A DNA stretch of 64,000 nt from the NCBI RefSeq assembly GCF_000801105.2, contig NC_079512.1, positions 1,798,263 to 1,862,262 of the forward strand, in the 5' to 3' direction. A model generated the notes under the pieces. That model searched no databases. It saw only the letters and a program-made list of their open reading frames with translations, and was not told the DNA's origin. Both the position numbers and the translations under genes were made by a program. This DNA is from Raphanus sativus. Its lineage: Eukaryota; Streptophyta; Magnoliopsida; Brassicales; Brassicaceae. Numbering within the stretch: the first letter of the stretch is position 1; each line of letters begins with the position of its first letter. Below, piece by piece: positions 32,227 to 43,930 of this stretch.

Positions 32227-32842
32227 AGGTGGGCGTTTCGGTTTAGTTTCGGGTTCGGTTTGGGTTCGGTTTGATTTGGGTAATTTGGGTTTTATAAAAC
32301 TCAAACCAATTAAAACTAAAATAGCTTTGGCTTGGGTTCGGTTTGGTTTAATTCGGTTCGGTTCAGTTCGGTTTAGTTTAGATTTAGTTCGGTTTATATT
32401 ATTATGGTCTAGTTTGGTTCTGTGTAGTTCGGATTGGTTATAAAATATGAAAGCATCAGCTTTATACTTTTATTAAAAAATAATCAACTCATAAACGAGA
32501 GAGTGAAAAATATAAAAACTTATGCTACATAATTTTATATATAATAGTATTATTTGAATCGTATTTATAATTTTTTTAAAGATATGTAAGTTATGAAAAA
32601 TTGAAAAACGAAACTTTAACTAAAATTTACAATATGTTAATACATATATATATCTCATATATATTTTTACTATATATATATTAGATTATCGGTTTGGTTC
32701 GGTTTAAACCCAAACCAAACCATTCGGATTGAGTAAAACATGAATCAATTGAATTACATAAAGAGCACAGTTTGGTTTGATTCGGTTTAACTTCGGTTTG
32801 GTTGATTCGGTTTGGTTCGGATTGAGTTTTTTGCCCACCCCT
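32227..32842. mobile_element. GGTTCGGTTT-rich hAT-like element
   Basis: The left end AGGTGGGCG and right end TTGCCCACCCCT are inverted. The interior consists of GGTTCGGTTTGG repeats. Flanking octamers CATTTGAG (32219-32226) and AATTTCAG (32843-32850) agree at six of eight positions. Same family as 26181-26955, opposite strand. Confidence 0.55.
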
Positions 32843-33455
32843 AATTTCAGTTAGGATACGCTTTAAGAGATGATATATAATGAATAATATACGGAAACAA
32901 ATGTATTAATGAAAACTCCTAATTTGAATGAGTGTCGGCATATATTTCAACTTTATATCCACCAAAAATACTATCAAACATATTATTTTTTCCGTCGAAA
33001 CACCCGGGGGGGGGGGGGAGATGCATGGTTTTTGTTGAAAAGCATATTACTAATGATCATATATCCTACATTTTCCATTTAGATAAAATATTGTATAAAA
33101 CAGAGCTAATATAAATGTGACTTCAATGATCCATTGACCAATAGAGTAGTCATTAACGAAAGATCGTAACTTAACATCACATTGTCTCAATCAAAACTCC
33201 AAAGACCATAAGAATTTTCGTTAAAGCGGTATAGTGATGAAACACAAAACGGCAAAGAGTTGTCTTTGGAATGTTATAAATTGATTATTTAGACATGAAA
33301 TAGAAAGAGACTCGTGAAAGCTCAAATAGCAGCCACTGCTACCTGAATTTCACAGCCTTTATCATCAATGCTCCTCTTACCTCAAACACTCAAAATCCAC
33401 ACCTCTCTACACACACTTTCTCTCCACTATATCTTCGATCTATGTGCCATTTTGT
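32843..33455. other. Intergenic DNA upstream of CUC3
   Basis: Holds the G13 tract at 33006-33018 and presumably distal CUC3 control sequence. Nothing else recognised. Confidence 0.4.
33006..33018 (+). repeat. G13 homopolymer
   Basis: Thirteen consecutive G in otherwise AT-rich DNA, about 600 bases upstream of the CUC3 start codon. Confidence 0.85.
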
Positions 33456-33465
33456 ATATAAATAT
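33456..33465 (+). promoter_or_regulatory. TATA box of CUC3
   Basis: TATATAAATA about 150 bases upstream of the CUC3 ATG, followed by a CT-rich leader. Confidence 0.5.
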
Positions 33466-33612
33466 ATAATCTTGCACACAATAAGATTACACCTGATCAC
33501 CATCACCTTTTGCATCGTTGCTCTCTTTGTTCTCCCTTTTCGTACGTGTCTCTTCGAGTAATAAGATTTTCATTTAAAAAGTCTCATTTTCAGTTAAAAT
33601 AATTACACAATC

Positions 33613-35558
33613 ATGCTTGCGGTGGAAGATGTGTTGAGCGAGCTCGCCGGAGAAGAAAAAAACAATGGAGGATTGCCACCAGGCTTCCGGTTTCACCCGA
33701 CGGACGAAGAGCTCATAACATTCTACTTAGCTTCCAAAGTCTTCCATGGAGGTCTCTGTGGCCTACACATCGCTGAAGTTGATCTCAATCGCTGCGAGCC
33801 TTGGGAACTTCCAGGTAACTTAACTTGACCCTAGAAAAAAAAATCAACTTGATCTATCCTATTCTTTAGTTTGCGTTTTTGTTGTGTTATGCTACTTCTA
33901 TCTTTCTATATCTTGGGTAAAAAAATTCTAAAATGGTAGTAAATAAAATCTTAACATGTTTACCAAAAAAAAGAACTTAACCTATTCTTGTTTCTAACGT
34001 TTTGTTATAAAAACGTTGACGTTTTGTTATAAAAACGTTGACGTTTTGTTATAAAAACGTTGACGTTTCTTGTTCTTCTTTTATTATGAAGAAATGGCAA
34101 AGATGGGGGAGAGAGAGTGGTACTTTTACAGTCTAAGGGATAGGAAGTATCCAACGGGGCTAAGGACTAATAGAGCCACGACTGCTGGATATTGGAAGGC
34201 TACCGGAAAAGATAAGGAGATATTTTCCGGCGGCGGAGGAGGAGCGCTTGTCGGAATGAAGAAGACGCTGGTGTTCTACAAGGGAAGAGCTCCACGTGGT
34301 CTCAAGAGTAAGTGGGTCATGCATGAGTATCGCCTCGAAACCGACCTTTCACACCGCCACACTTGTAAGGTAGTACATGATAACTCTTGTCACTTTAGTC
34401 CCACACGTGCATACTACCACATTAATTTAATTATGTTTTTGGTATTTTTATGAGTTGACTTTTGAAACAAAGAGTTTACTACAACATTTTTACTGATTTA
34501 ATAGTTTACCTTCGTTTTAAACCCACCCGTGCGTCTCTTAAAATTTAAATCTCAAGATTTGATTATATATTTCAGCACTGCAAATTTAATATGAACTTCA
34601 ACTAATGAGTTGACTTTATGAGACGATGACTTGAAAAGAGAGGTTTAACTGAAATATTTCACTTTTCCCATAATCATTTCTTCTATTTCGTTAAAACTAT
34701 TTACCAATAGTATTGTCATTATTTGGTCAATTGGTCTGGCTAGCATGGGGAGGGCAGGGGAGAGAGCAGTTTAGATGTGATAGATATGATGTAAACCTGT
34801 TTGTGTGGATGTCAATACCAAACACCTTGCCGTTTCCTGTTCTTCCATGCTACACTGTTGTATCGTTTTCATCACTATTGCTTTCTTTAATTAACTTCAT
34901 GAATCTGGCCAGGCTCACATTTCGAACAAGATCTCTATCGATCTTGGTTAGGTGTATTTATTACAAACAATACAAATAGAATGAAATATGTATATGCTTA
35001 AATAGCTATATATTTTATATATTACTTTGAAACATAATGTCTAATATTTATGTTTAATTTGTGGTGATGACATAGGAGGAATGGGTGATCTGCAGAGTGC
35101 TTAACAAACCAGGAGACAGAAAGAATGTTGGAATCCATAACAAAATCAGCTACCTCCATAACACTTCACTATCAACAACACAACATCATCATCTTGAAAT
35201 CTTGCCTACTCTTCTTGAACCTTCCAAAACCCTAACCAACTTTCCACCGTTACCCTACGATGACACACACCAAAATTACAATAACCTATTCCATGAATCA
35301 TTAGGCCACAACGTCGACGAGCTCAAAGTTCTAATCAACCCTGTCGTGTCTCAGCTCAACGGAGTCATCTTCTCTCCTGAAAACAACTACTACAATAACG
35401 ACAAAAACGACAACTTCGGCGTGAAGACAGAGCAATATTCGACCGGTGACAATACCGATCTTGATGTACGAGATTACTTGGAGAACCCTCTTTTTCAGGA
35501 AGCGGGTTACAGTCTGTTGGGTCTTTCGTCTTCTCCTGGACCTCTTATGCTGTATTAG
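33613..35558 (+). CDS. CUC3: NAC-domain transcription factor CUP-SHAPED COTYLEDON3
   Basis: A nuclear DNA-binding protein that sets organ boundaries and axillary meristems. Exons 33613-33814, 34092-34369 and 35076-35558 with GT-AG introns give 320 residues; I recall about 334 for Arabidopsis CUC3. The NAC domain starts [20 protein letters not shown] (about residues 21-40) and includes [40 protein letters not shown], the DNA-binding region [20 protein letters not shown] and [11 protein letters not shown]. The C-terminal part is variable, rich in Asn and His. The last readable block [19 protein letters not shown] is CUC3-like. The start [15 protein letters not shown] also fits CUC3. As expected for CUC3, I see no miR164 site. 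The stop at 35556-35558 comes about ten residues early compared with my memory of Arabidopsis (see findings). Neighbouring PHT1;9 and ATL8 support the name. Confidence 0.93.
33997..34066 (+). repeat. 22-bp tandem repeat, three copies, in CUC3 intron 1
   Basis: The unit ACGTTTTGTTATAAAAACGT plus TG is repeated three times without visible change, ending about 25 bases from the 3' splice site. Each unit is itself a near-palindrome (AACGTTTTGTTATAAAAACGTT). Confidence 0.85.
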
Positions 35559-37709
35559 ACTCTCCATATGTCCTTTAGATTTTCAGCTGTCGAATCCAGG
35601 CCTTTGGATAATATATTTGGTCTTTTATTTCTTTTTACTTTTTAATATATTTTAAGCTTTTGTAAAATACTTATTTATATAAATATTATTATTCTTAAAA
35701 TCCCAGATTTTTCTAGATAGGACTTGCTATTTGAACTTTTATACAGAAGTAATATGGCTTAATAGCTTGCAGGAAAAGCTCTTGGTGGGCATTTCTCTGT
35801 TGGTATGATGCGTAAATACGAATGATATAATTGTAACTATTTTGATGACATTGTTTTATGTGTTCTTTCTGTTGATAGCTTTGAATTTCTCTTCATGAAC
35901 ACGCAACAAGACATTGGTACTATATAAGAACATGGATACTTAAATTTGGGGAACCTTAAATTTGTATATTATACCATATTACGTATATAATATTCAAATT
36001 ACGTTTTTAAATATGATTTATCCGTTGTCTCGGTCTTTCGATCAGACATTAGCCAGTAGTAAGTGCATGAAACAGATAATGCCAACTAGTCATTTTCTAG
36101 TATGAAAAGTTGAAAAGGTAATTATCTAGTATGAAAAGTTGAAAGGTAACTGTCTAGTATGGAAAAAAGTTGAAAACTGAATTTGTTTGTGCAAAAAATG
36201 AAATTCAATAAAATTAAATTGGTACAATTAAAACAACCGCTTTAGGTTAGTGGTAACAGATCTTTCACCTCGAAAAGCTTAAAATTACTGAGCATTAACT
36301 GCCACTCCGAGCCATCATCAAAGCTCTTGCTGTTAGAGTAAAGAAACTGATGGATATTTTTGTGATAAGATGCTATATTCAACGTCAGTTATGCAATTTA
36401 GGTTACTTTATTACAAAGTTCTTTTGCACATTCTATATTCAACAATTAAACAAGACTAGCACTTAGCACATGGACGCAGTGCACTCTCCTTTCCATAGTG
36501 GAAAAACTCGTGATGGAATAGCTCGCGAGAAGGTGGACCATCATTGTTCGTACGTATTTTATTTAATGGCAACATGGAGAAAACAATCAATATTATTAGT
36601 TTTATTTTTAGCGTGTGTAATTATCTACATCTTGACTAATCATTATCAAATTAATTTCTCATTTGTCTTAATTGTCACTTTAGTTGTACTCTAGAGATTT
36701 TGGCGATCTTTTGTTAGGTCAATGGTCGACGACAAAACAAGACCATCTTCGTGGTCTTTTTCGAAGTCCTAATTATTTAAATTCGCGTTTGATAATCTAG
36801 TGGGATACAGACTCGTGCTCCCAATAATTATAAAACTAAAACACACGAATGATTTCAAGTTATAAAACCCGAAATTTACTATAATATATAGTTTGCTGCT
36901 TTATTAGTGGAAAAGAGAAAAGAGAAAACTCACAATACATATCAAACCATATGTTCCACGCACACTGGTCCATCTGTCCACTTTCCCAAATATTCCATTA
37001 GTTAATCGAGTTCGTAGCGACGAACAACAACCAACGTTCAATTAGATTAGTTGAAGTCCATTGATGCCTTTATACAAGGCAAGTTATGTATTTTAAAACT
37101 TACATGAAATAATATACATAACTGGCATTTTCTATTAGAAAAAACAAATCTTTAAAAAGGAAACATTGATTTATAGACACTATATGATGATTAAAGATAT
37201 GCATGTGGTTAAAATATATGATTAGCTAGTTAGATCCTTATTTATGATATTAAGTCGATCTTAATTAATTTGGCACGACAAGGAACCATAAGACATACAA
37301 ACCGGTACCATTAATAGATACATTCACGTTACCATCGCATAGTCCCACACCATAAGCCAGTGGATACGTTCAAACAAAAAAATGGATTCAAGCCTCTAGT
37401 TGTTTGGTTTGGTACCAAATGTTTAATTCTGGTAATTTAATTTGGATTGTAGTCGCGTGTAAATTGTGTGGTCCAACGTCTGATTGTCAAGTTCTTATAA
37501 CACTTTCATGGTCTCTAGTTAGTTCACAAAATCATGTCATGTCTAAAACTAGACTATATACTGATAAAAGAAATTTAATCCCTGTGTAAATTGCAATATA
37601 AAAAGAAATAAAGTGTTGAATCATGAATGACATCAACTTTCCATTACATAATTCATTTACAATAAGTAAATATATACATTTGAGCGATTAACACTATCCT
37701 TTAAAATGA
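35559..37709. other. Intergenic DNA between CUC3 and the Copia element
   Basis: No gene recognised. It contains the tandem repeat at 36093-36180; the rest is AT-rich. Confidence 0.4.
36093..36180 (+). repeat. Three imperfect ~30-bp tandem units
   Basis: The phrase TCTAGTATGAAAAGTTGAAA recurs three times with a variable GGTAAT/GGTAACTG linker. Confidence 0.7.
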
Positions 37710-37714
37710 CAAGG

Positions 37715-37897
37715 TGTTTTGAGTAAAGAATAGAAGAGAAAAGAAGAGAAGAGAAGAATTGGTGTGTCTTATTCCATGAATAATGTACTCTTTATATAGT
37801 GATACAATGAGAGGGTTTAGCTTGGAGACCAAGTACAAGTAAATCTTGGTGAGCAAGACTTTCTATAATCGACATCACAATAAATGTAAATATAACA
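37715..37897 (-). repeat. 3' LTR of the Copia element
   Basis: TGTTTTGAG...ATATAACA; contains TTTATATAG. Internal to it lies the complement of the polypurine tract. Confidence 0.85.
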
Positions 37898-38006
37898 CTT
37901 CCCCTTGATGTCTATTATGCGCGTAAGATGCTGCCTCATTAAAAACCTCACCAGGAAAACCCAATGGGAAAAACCATGGTTAAGGGAAAAAGAGTGCAGT
38001 GCGCAA

Positions 38007-41000
38007 TTACTTCCCCTCATGTGTACAGACGTCAAGATCCTTGAGACGACGTAATCCGATAAGATGAACCAACTTCTTGAACGTAGCAGTGGGTAGCGCC
38101 TTGGTGAATAAGTCAGCCAGATTGTCGCTTGAACGAACTTGAACAACACGAACATCACCAATATTCTTCTGCAGATCATGAGTGAAAAAGAATTTTGGTA
38201 GAATGTGCTTTGTCTTGTCTCCTTTGATGTATCCATCTTTGAGTTGAGCGATACATGCAGCATTGTCTTCATACATGACTGTAGGGTCTTCTTTCCCCGT
38301 AGGTAGACCACAATCTTCTCGTATATGTTGAATGACTGATCTTAACCATACACACTCGCGACTAGCTTCATGAATGGCTAAAATCTCTGCGTGATTGGAA
38401 GAAGTAGCTGCAATGGTTTGCTTCATCGAACGCCAAGAGATAGCAGTTCCACCACAAGTAAACACATATCCTGTTTGTGATCTAGCATTGTGGGGATCAG
38501 ACATGTACCCAGCATCTGCAAAACCAATCAAATCTTCTGTTGATGGATTAGGAAAGAATATACCCATGTCTTTCGTACCTTGAAGGTAACGAAGTATATG
38601 TTTTATCCCATTCCAATGCCTACGAGTTGGGCATGAACTAAACCTTGCCAATAGATTCACTGCAAATGATATATCAGGTCTTGTATGACTGGCAAGGTAC
38701 ATTAATGCCCCTATTGCACTTAAGTATGGTACTTCAGGACCAAGAACTTCTTCATCCTTTTCTCTAGGGCGGAAGGGATCTTTATTCACATCGAGTGATC
38801 TTACAACCATTGGACTACTTAAAGGATGTGCTTGATCCATAGAAAATCGTTTAGCCACCTTTTCTGTGTAAGTTTCTTGATGCACTAAGATTCCATTCTT
38901 GAGGTGCTCAATTTGTAGTCCCAAACAAAATCTTGTTTTTCCTAGATCCTTCATCTCAAATTCTTTCTTCAAGTATTCCATTGTATGTGAGATCTCTTCA
39001 GGAGTTCCAATGATGTTCAAATCATCAACATACACTGCAATGATAACGTATCCTTTTTCAAATCTCTTTATAAAGATGCATGGACTGATGGGATCGTTTT
39101 TATAGCCTTCTTTCAACAAATACTCACTTAGACGATTATACCACATACGTCCTGACTGTTTCAGTCCATAAAGAGATCGATTTAACTTTATGCTATAACT
39201 TTCTCGAGAATTAGAATTTTCTGCTTCAGGCAGTTTAAATCCTTCAGGGACTTTCATGTAAATATCAGTATCCAGTGGGCCATATAAGTAAGCTGTGACT
39301 ACATCCATTAAGCGTAAATCAAGTCCTTCCTTTATCGCCAGACTGATAAGGAACCTGAATGTAGTAGCATCCACCACAGGAGAGTATGTTTCCTCATAAT
39401 CAATTCCGGGTATTTGTGAAAATCCTTGAGCAACTAAACGTGCTTTGTATCTCACAACCTCACCGTTTTCATTTCTCTTTCGTACAAAAACCCATTTATA
39501 ACCCACTGGTTTCACACCTTTAGGTGTACGGACTACATGTCCAAAAACTGCTCTCTTTGCAAGAGATTTTAATTCAGCATCTATTGCTTCTTTCCATTTT
39601 GGCCAATCACTTCTTCGTGTACACTCTTCAATAGATTTTGGTTCATGATCCTCATCCATAAGATCAACTGCTACTTTGTATGCAAAAATATCATCGACGT
39701 CGATTTGATTTCGGTTCCATTTTATTCCAGACATGACAAAGTTGGTTGAGATCTCTTCATTATCAGGTACCTGAATTTCCTTTAGTGTCATGTTCTCTTC
39801 TGGAGATTTTTCATTCGTAGTTATTACCTCGATTTCATTATTGCCAATTTCTGCTCCTTTTCTTTTTCGAGGATTTTTATCTTTAGAACCGACAGGTCTA
39901 CCACGCTTCAGGCGTGTCTTAGACTCATTAGCAGGTTGATTTTGTCATTCTTGGACATTCATTCTAACTGGAGCATTTACAGCTGGGATATGTGACATGG
40001 TCACTTTATTTGGGTCAGTAAATGCATCTGGCAACTGGTTTGCTAAGCTTTGTAAATGAATTATCTTTTGGACTTCTAAGTCACATTCTTTAGTTCGAGG
40101 ATCAAGATAAGATAATGATAATTCATTCTAGTTAATATTTTTTCCCAACTGTTTATTTACTTCCCCTAATGTTGGAAAAACATACTCATTAAAATGACAA
40201 TCTGCGAATCGGGCCTTAAATAAATCCCCTGTGGATGGCTCTAAATACTTAATGATTGATGCAGAATCATATCCAACATATATTCCTAACCTCCTTTGAG
40301 GTCCCATTTTAGTTCGCTGTGGTGGAGCAATTGGAACATATACTGCACATCCAAATATCTTAAGATGAGAAATATTTGGCTCTTGATCCATAATCAATTG
40401 TGATGGGGAGAACTGATGATTACTCGTTGGCCTTATGCGAATCAATGCTGCTGCATGTAATATAGCATGCCCCCATGCCGAGACTGGGAGTTTTGATTTC
40501 ATAAGCAATGGTCTAGCAATCAACTGAAGACGTTTAATTAACGATTCAGCTAAACCATTTTGTGTGTGAACATGTGCTACAGGATGTTCAACACTTATTC
40601 CAATAGACATGCAATAATCATTAAAAGCCTGAGACATGAATTCACCAGCATTGTCTAGGCGAATTGCCTTTAAGGGAAAATCTGGAAAGTGTGCTCGTAA
40701 TTTGATCAACTGAGCAAGCAGTCTCGCAAACGCCAGGTTGCGAGTTGATAGCAAAGAAACATGTGACCATCTTGTTGATGCGTCAATAAGAATCATAAAA
40801 TATCTGAAGGTTCCACATGGTGGGTGAATCGGCCCACAAATGTCTCCTTGAATACGTTCCAGAAAGTTTATTGATTCATGAATTATCTTGGCTGGTGAAG
40901 GCCTTATGATCAATTTTCCTTGAGAACAAGCAGCACATGAAAAATCATTGGGAAGAATCTTCTGGTTCTTCAGTGGATGCCCACATGAATTTGTGATTAT

Positions 41001-41483
41001 TTTTCGCATCATTGTTGAACCGGGATGGCCTAACCGGTCATGCCAAACAGTAATGTTTTCAGTAAACTTCTGGTTTACAATGGCATTAGCCTCAATTGTA
41101 CTAATCTTAGTGTAATACAATCCAGTGGAGAATACTGGTAGTCTTTCTACTACTTTCTTAGAGCCATGGATAATACTTGTAATATGAAGAAATTCAATAT
41201 TTTCTTCATTCATTGTCTCAATATGATATCCATTTCGGCGAATATCTTTGAAACTCAATAAGTTTCTTTGAGACTTAGGGGAATACAATGCATCAACTAT
41301 TTCAAGTTGTGCTCCCATAGGAAGTATTATATTTGCTTTTCCAGAGCCTTCAATTATTTTTGCACTTCCTGTTATAGTGCTCACACTTGCTTCTCTATTT
41401 ATCAAATGAGAGAAATATTTCTTATTTTTCAGAATTGTGTGACTAGTTGCACTGTCTGCCAAGCATAAATCTCCACCATCCAT
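38007..41483 (-). pseudogene. Copia pol: protease, integrase, RT, RNase H, with two stops
   Basis: One reading frame from 41483 to 38007, interrupted by TAG at 40130-40128 and TGA at 39947-39945. In order: the protease motif DSATSHT; integrase zinc-binding WHDRLGHPG...CAACSQG; the integrase core with DICGPI, IRLDNAGEF and NGLAESL; RT with KWVFVRKRNENGE and YVDDLN; RNase H with FADAGYMSDPHNA. The C-terminus is complete. Both stops lie between integrase and RT, so gag and integrase could still be made but not a full polyprotein. Both stops are one G-to-A change from Trp codons. Confidence 0.85.
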
Positions 41484-41652
41484 TTCTATTCAAGTAAATA
41501 AATAAAATAAATTATAATCTCATAAAATAATAAAATATATTAAATTCATTAATGCAAAGAAACAACACCATAATAAATAAAATCAAAAGCCAAATAATTA
41601 AAAGCTCATAAATAAATAAAAACAAAGCATTTCTTTAATAGTTATTGCTCGA

Positions 41653-42648
41653 TCACTTTTTCTCTTCGTCAATGAGAAAATCGGAAATGTCAAGGTGGGT
41701 GGCATCAACCATATCAAAGTCTCCCTCTCCACCTTCGTACACCATATTTGTTTCCACATTCTTTCCCTTTTGTTTCACTGATTTTTGATACAGGTCAACA
41801 AGATGCTTTGGTGTACGGCACGTACGAGCCCAATGGTCTTTACTTCCACATCGGTAGCATTCAGTTGCTTGTTTGTTACCATCCTTGTTTTCCCACTTCT
41901 GGTAAGAGTTAGAGTTCTTAAAAGAAACTCCTCGGACTCGAATGTGACCATATCCATGTCCACATGTATCTCCACGACCATGTCCACGACCACGACCGCG
42001 ACCACGAGTGTAGCCATTTCTGCGGCCCGTGTTGTTCTGTTCAGTCACATTCGCTTCAGGGAATGGAGCAGAACCAGTTGGACGTAGTCCATGATTTTTC
42101 ATCAAAAGCTCATTGTTTTGCTCAGCCACAAGGAGACAAGATATAAGTTGGGAATACTTTTGGAATCCCTTTTCACGGTATTGTGTCTGCAGGACAAGAT
42201 TATTTGCATGAAAAGTAGAGAATGTCTTCTCTAACTTATCAGCTTCCGTGATTTTCTCTCCACATAACTCCAATTTGGAGGTAATTTTGAACAAGGCTGA
42301 GTTGTACTCACTTACAGACTTAAAGTCTTGTAACCTCAGATGTGTCCATTCATATCGAGCTTTAGGTAAAATCACATTTTTCTGGTGGTCATACCTTTCC
42401 TTTAAGTTGTTCCAAAGGATTTGCGGATCTTTCACCGTCAAGTACTCATTCTTGAGATCTACATGGAGGTGATGACGAAGGAGTATCATAGCTTTTGCTT
42501 TATCTTGGCTTTCAGATTTATTTCCTTCTAGGATTGTAGCTTCAAGTCCCTTTGCACTAAGGGAAAATTCGACATCTAATGCCCAAGCCAAGTAATTGTT
42601 TCCAGTGATATCAAGAACTTCAAATTCAAGACTAGTAAACTTTGACAT
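41653..42648 (-). CDS. Copia gag (nucleocapsid) protein
   Basis: 331 residues. It starts MSKFTSLEFEVLDITGNNYL, the usual N-terminus of plant Copia gag, followed by the helical capsid-like region (LKNEYLTVKDPQILWNNLKE). A GRGRGRGHGRG-type basic run comes next, and the zinc knuckle CYRCGSKDHWARTC lies near residue 265. The acidic C-terminus ends in a stop. The frame is intact and differs from that of pol, which starts 169 bases further on. Confidence 0.85.
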   Translation of the reverse strand: MSKFTSLEFEVLDITGNNYLAWALDVEFSLSAKGLEATILEGNKSESQDKAKAMILLRHHLHVDLKNEYLTVKDPQILWNNLKERYDHQKNVILPKARYEWTHLRLQDFKSVSEYNSALFKITSKLELCGEKITEADKLEKTFSTFHANNLVLQTQYREKGFQKYSQLISCLLVAEQNNELLMKNHGLRPTGSAPFPEANVTEQNNTGRRNGYTRGRGRGRGHGRGDTCGHGYGHIRVRGVSFKNSNSYQKWENKDGNKQATECYRCGSKDHWARTCRTPKHLVDLYQKSVKQKGKNVETNMVYEGGEGDFDMVDATHLDISDFLIDEEKK

Positions 42649-43399
42649 AGTTCACTGAAACAATAAAATAATAATCAAATTTCTTAAATAGAATAAGAGA
42701 GAAAATAAAATAAAATAATAAAGCAATATCAATATTCTATGATTAATGCATTCACGATTTTACAAGTCATGTAAAGGAATATTGATTCAAAATTTGATGC
42801 AAATAATATATTCTCAAGTTATTGCAGTGTAATTAAGTCAAACAATATTATCTTACGTATGTGATGCAGCCATTTAATAAATTATGGACAATATTCAAAA
42901 TAATAATAAACAAAACGAAGCGAGGAACGGAGAAAAAGGCCAGCTTCCTTTCGTTTCATCATATTTAGTGGGACATTAAACACACTCATATATTGCAGTG
43001 GCTCACAATCCCAAATTATTTGCTCACAATCCCAACTCGTAGGTATTGGTGTGCAAATAATATTAATTTTGGTCTAGTCTAAACGAATGAAAACAATAAA
43101 CTATAAACGTGTATGTTAACATGATGACAATAAATATAAACATCACATATGGTTAAACACATACTGGCATTAGCTTATAAACATCGACAAGATCTCTTTA
43201 AATCAAAAGATTTTCCTTGGAACAAGGATAGATCAAAATTGCCGACTAAAGCTCCTAAGCTCATACTGTGTATGAAACCATTCTTACAAACCATGAATTG
43301 ATAATAAACATGATTTGAAGAAGGAATAGAAATAAAATAAAACTGTAAAAAAAAAAAAATCTATACCTATTGGCTTGCTAGAGCTTCGTGCTGATAACG

Positions 43400-43577
43400 T
43401 GTTTTGAGTAAAGAATAGAAGAGAAGAGAAGAGAGGAATTGGTGTGTCTTATTCCATGAATAATGTACTCTTTATATAGTGATACAATGAGAGGGTTTAG
43501 CTTGGAGACCAAGTACAAGTAAATCTTGGTGAGCAAGACTTTCTATAATCGACATCACAATAAATGTAAATATAACA
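43400..43577 (-). repeat. 5' LTR of the Copia element
   Basis: Same TG...CA unit as 37715-37897 apart from the GAGAA-rich segment. Ends at the CAAGG duplication. Confidence 0.85.
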
Positions 43578-43930
43578 CAAGGAACACTTTTAATGGAAAT
43601 TTCTACAAAACAATTAAGCTAATAAATTATCATTATTATTACTATTAGGATCATCTTGCTTGATTTGGGTATCAGGCTCCGGTCCTGAGCTTGAGCTACC
43701 GGGTAACCCGCCGCATTTTTGACACCTGGCAACCACCACCAAGATCTGACGGCAGGAAGGACAAGAAGAATGAGACCCTAGCCACGTGTCAATACATGAC
43801 ACGTGGAAGCCGTGACCGCACTGTGGCAACAACACCCTGAGCTCGTCGCCGGCGGCGTATTCCGTGAGACAGATGGCACACTCGGCGAGTTTCTCAGCCG
43901 GTGGAGATTCCGGCGAGTAGGTGAGCTTCG

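Larger units (their letters stand above)
37715..43577 (-). mobile_element. Full-length Ty1/Copia LTR retrotransposon
   Basis: Bounded by LTRs of 183 and 178 bases and a perfect 5-bp target duplication CAAGG (37710-37714 and 43578-43582). On the minus strand the order is LTR, a primer-binding-site-like stretch (TTATCAGCACGAAG), gag, a 169-base AT-rich gap, protease-integrase-RT-RNase H (Copia order), polypurine AAGGGGAAG and LTR. The LTRs differ only by a 5-base length change and one or two substitutions in a purine run, so insertion was recent. Pol has two internal stops. The downstream end lies 36 bases from the ATL8 stop codon. Confidence 0.9.

Noticed and set aside
33950..33980. ATGTTTACC plus A-run in the CUC3 intron (also near 6766) as a micro-insertion
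   Set aside because: Only a 6-bp flanking repeat can be found in the intron and none near 6766; possible but not supportable.
33613..35558. miR164 target site in the NAC gene
   Set aside because: CUC1/CUC2-type genes carry it, CUC3 does not, and I see no matching site in the third exon.
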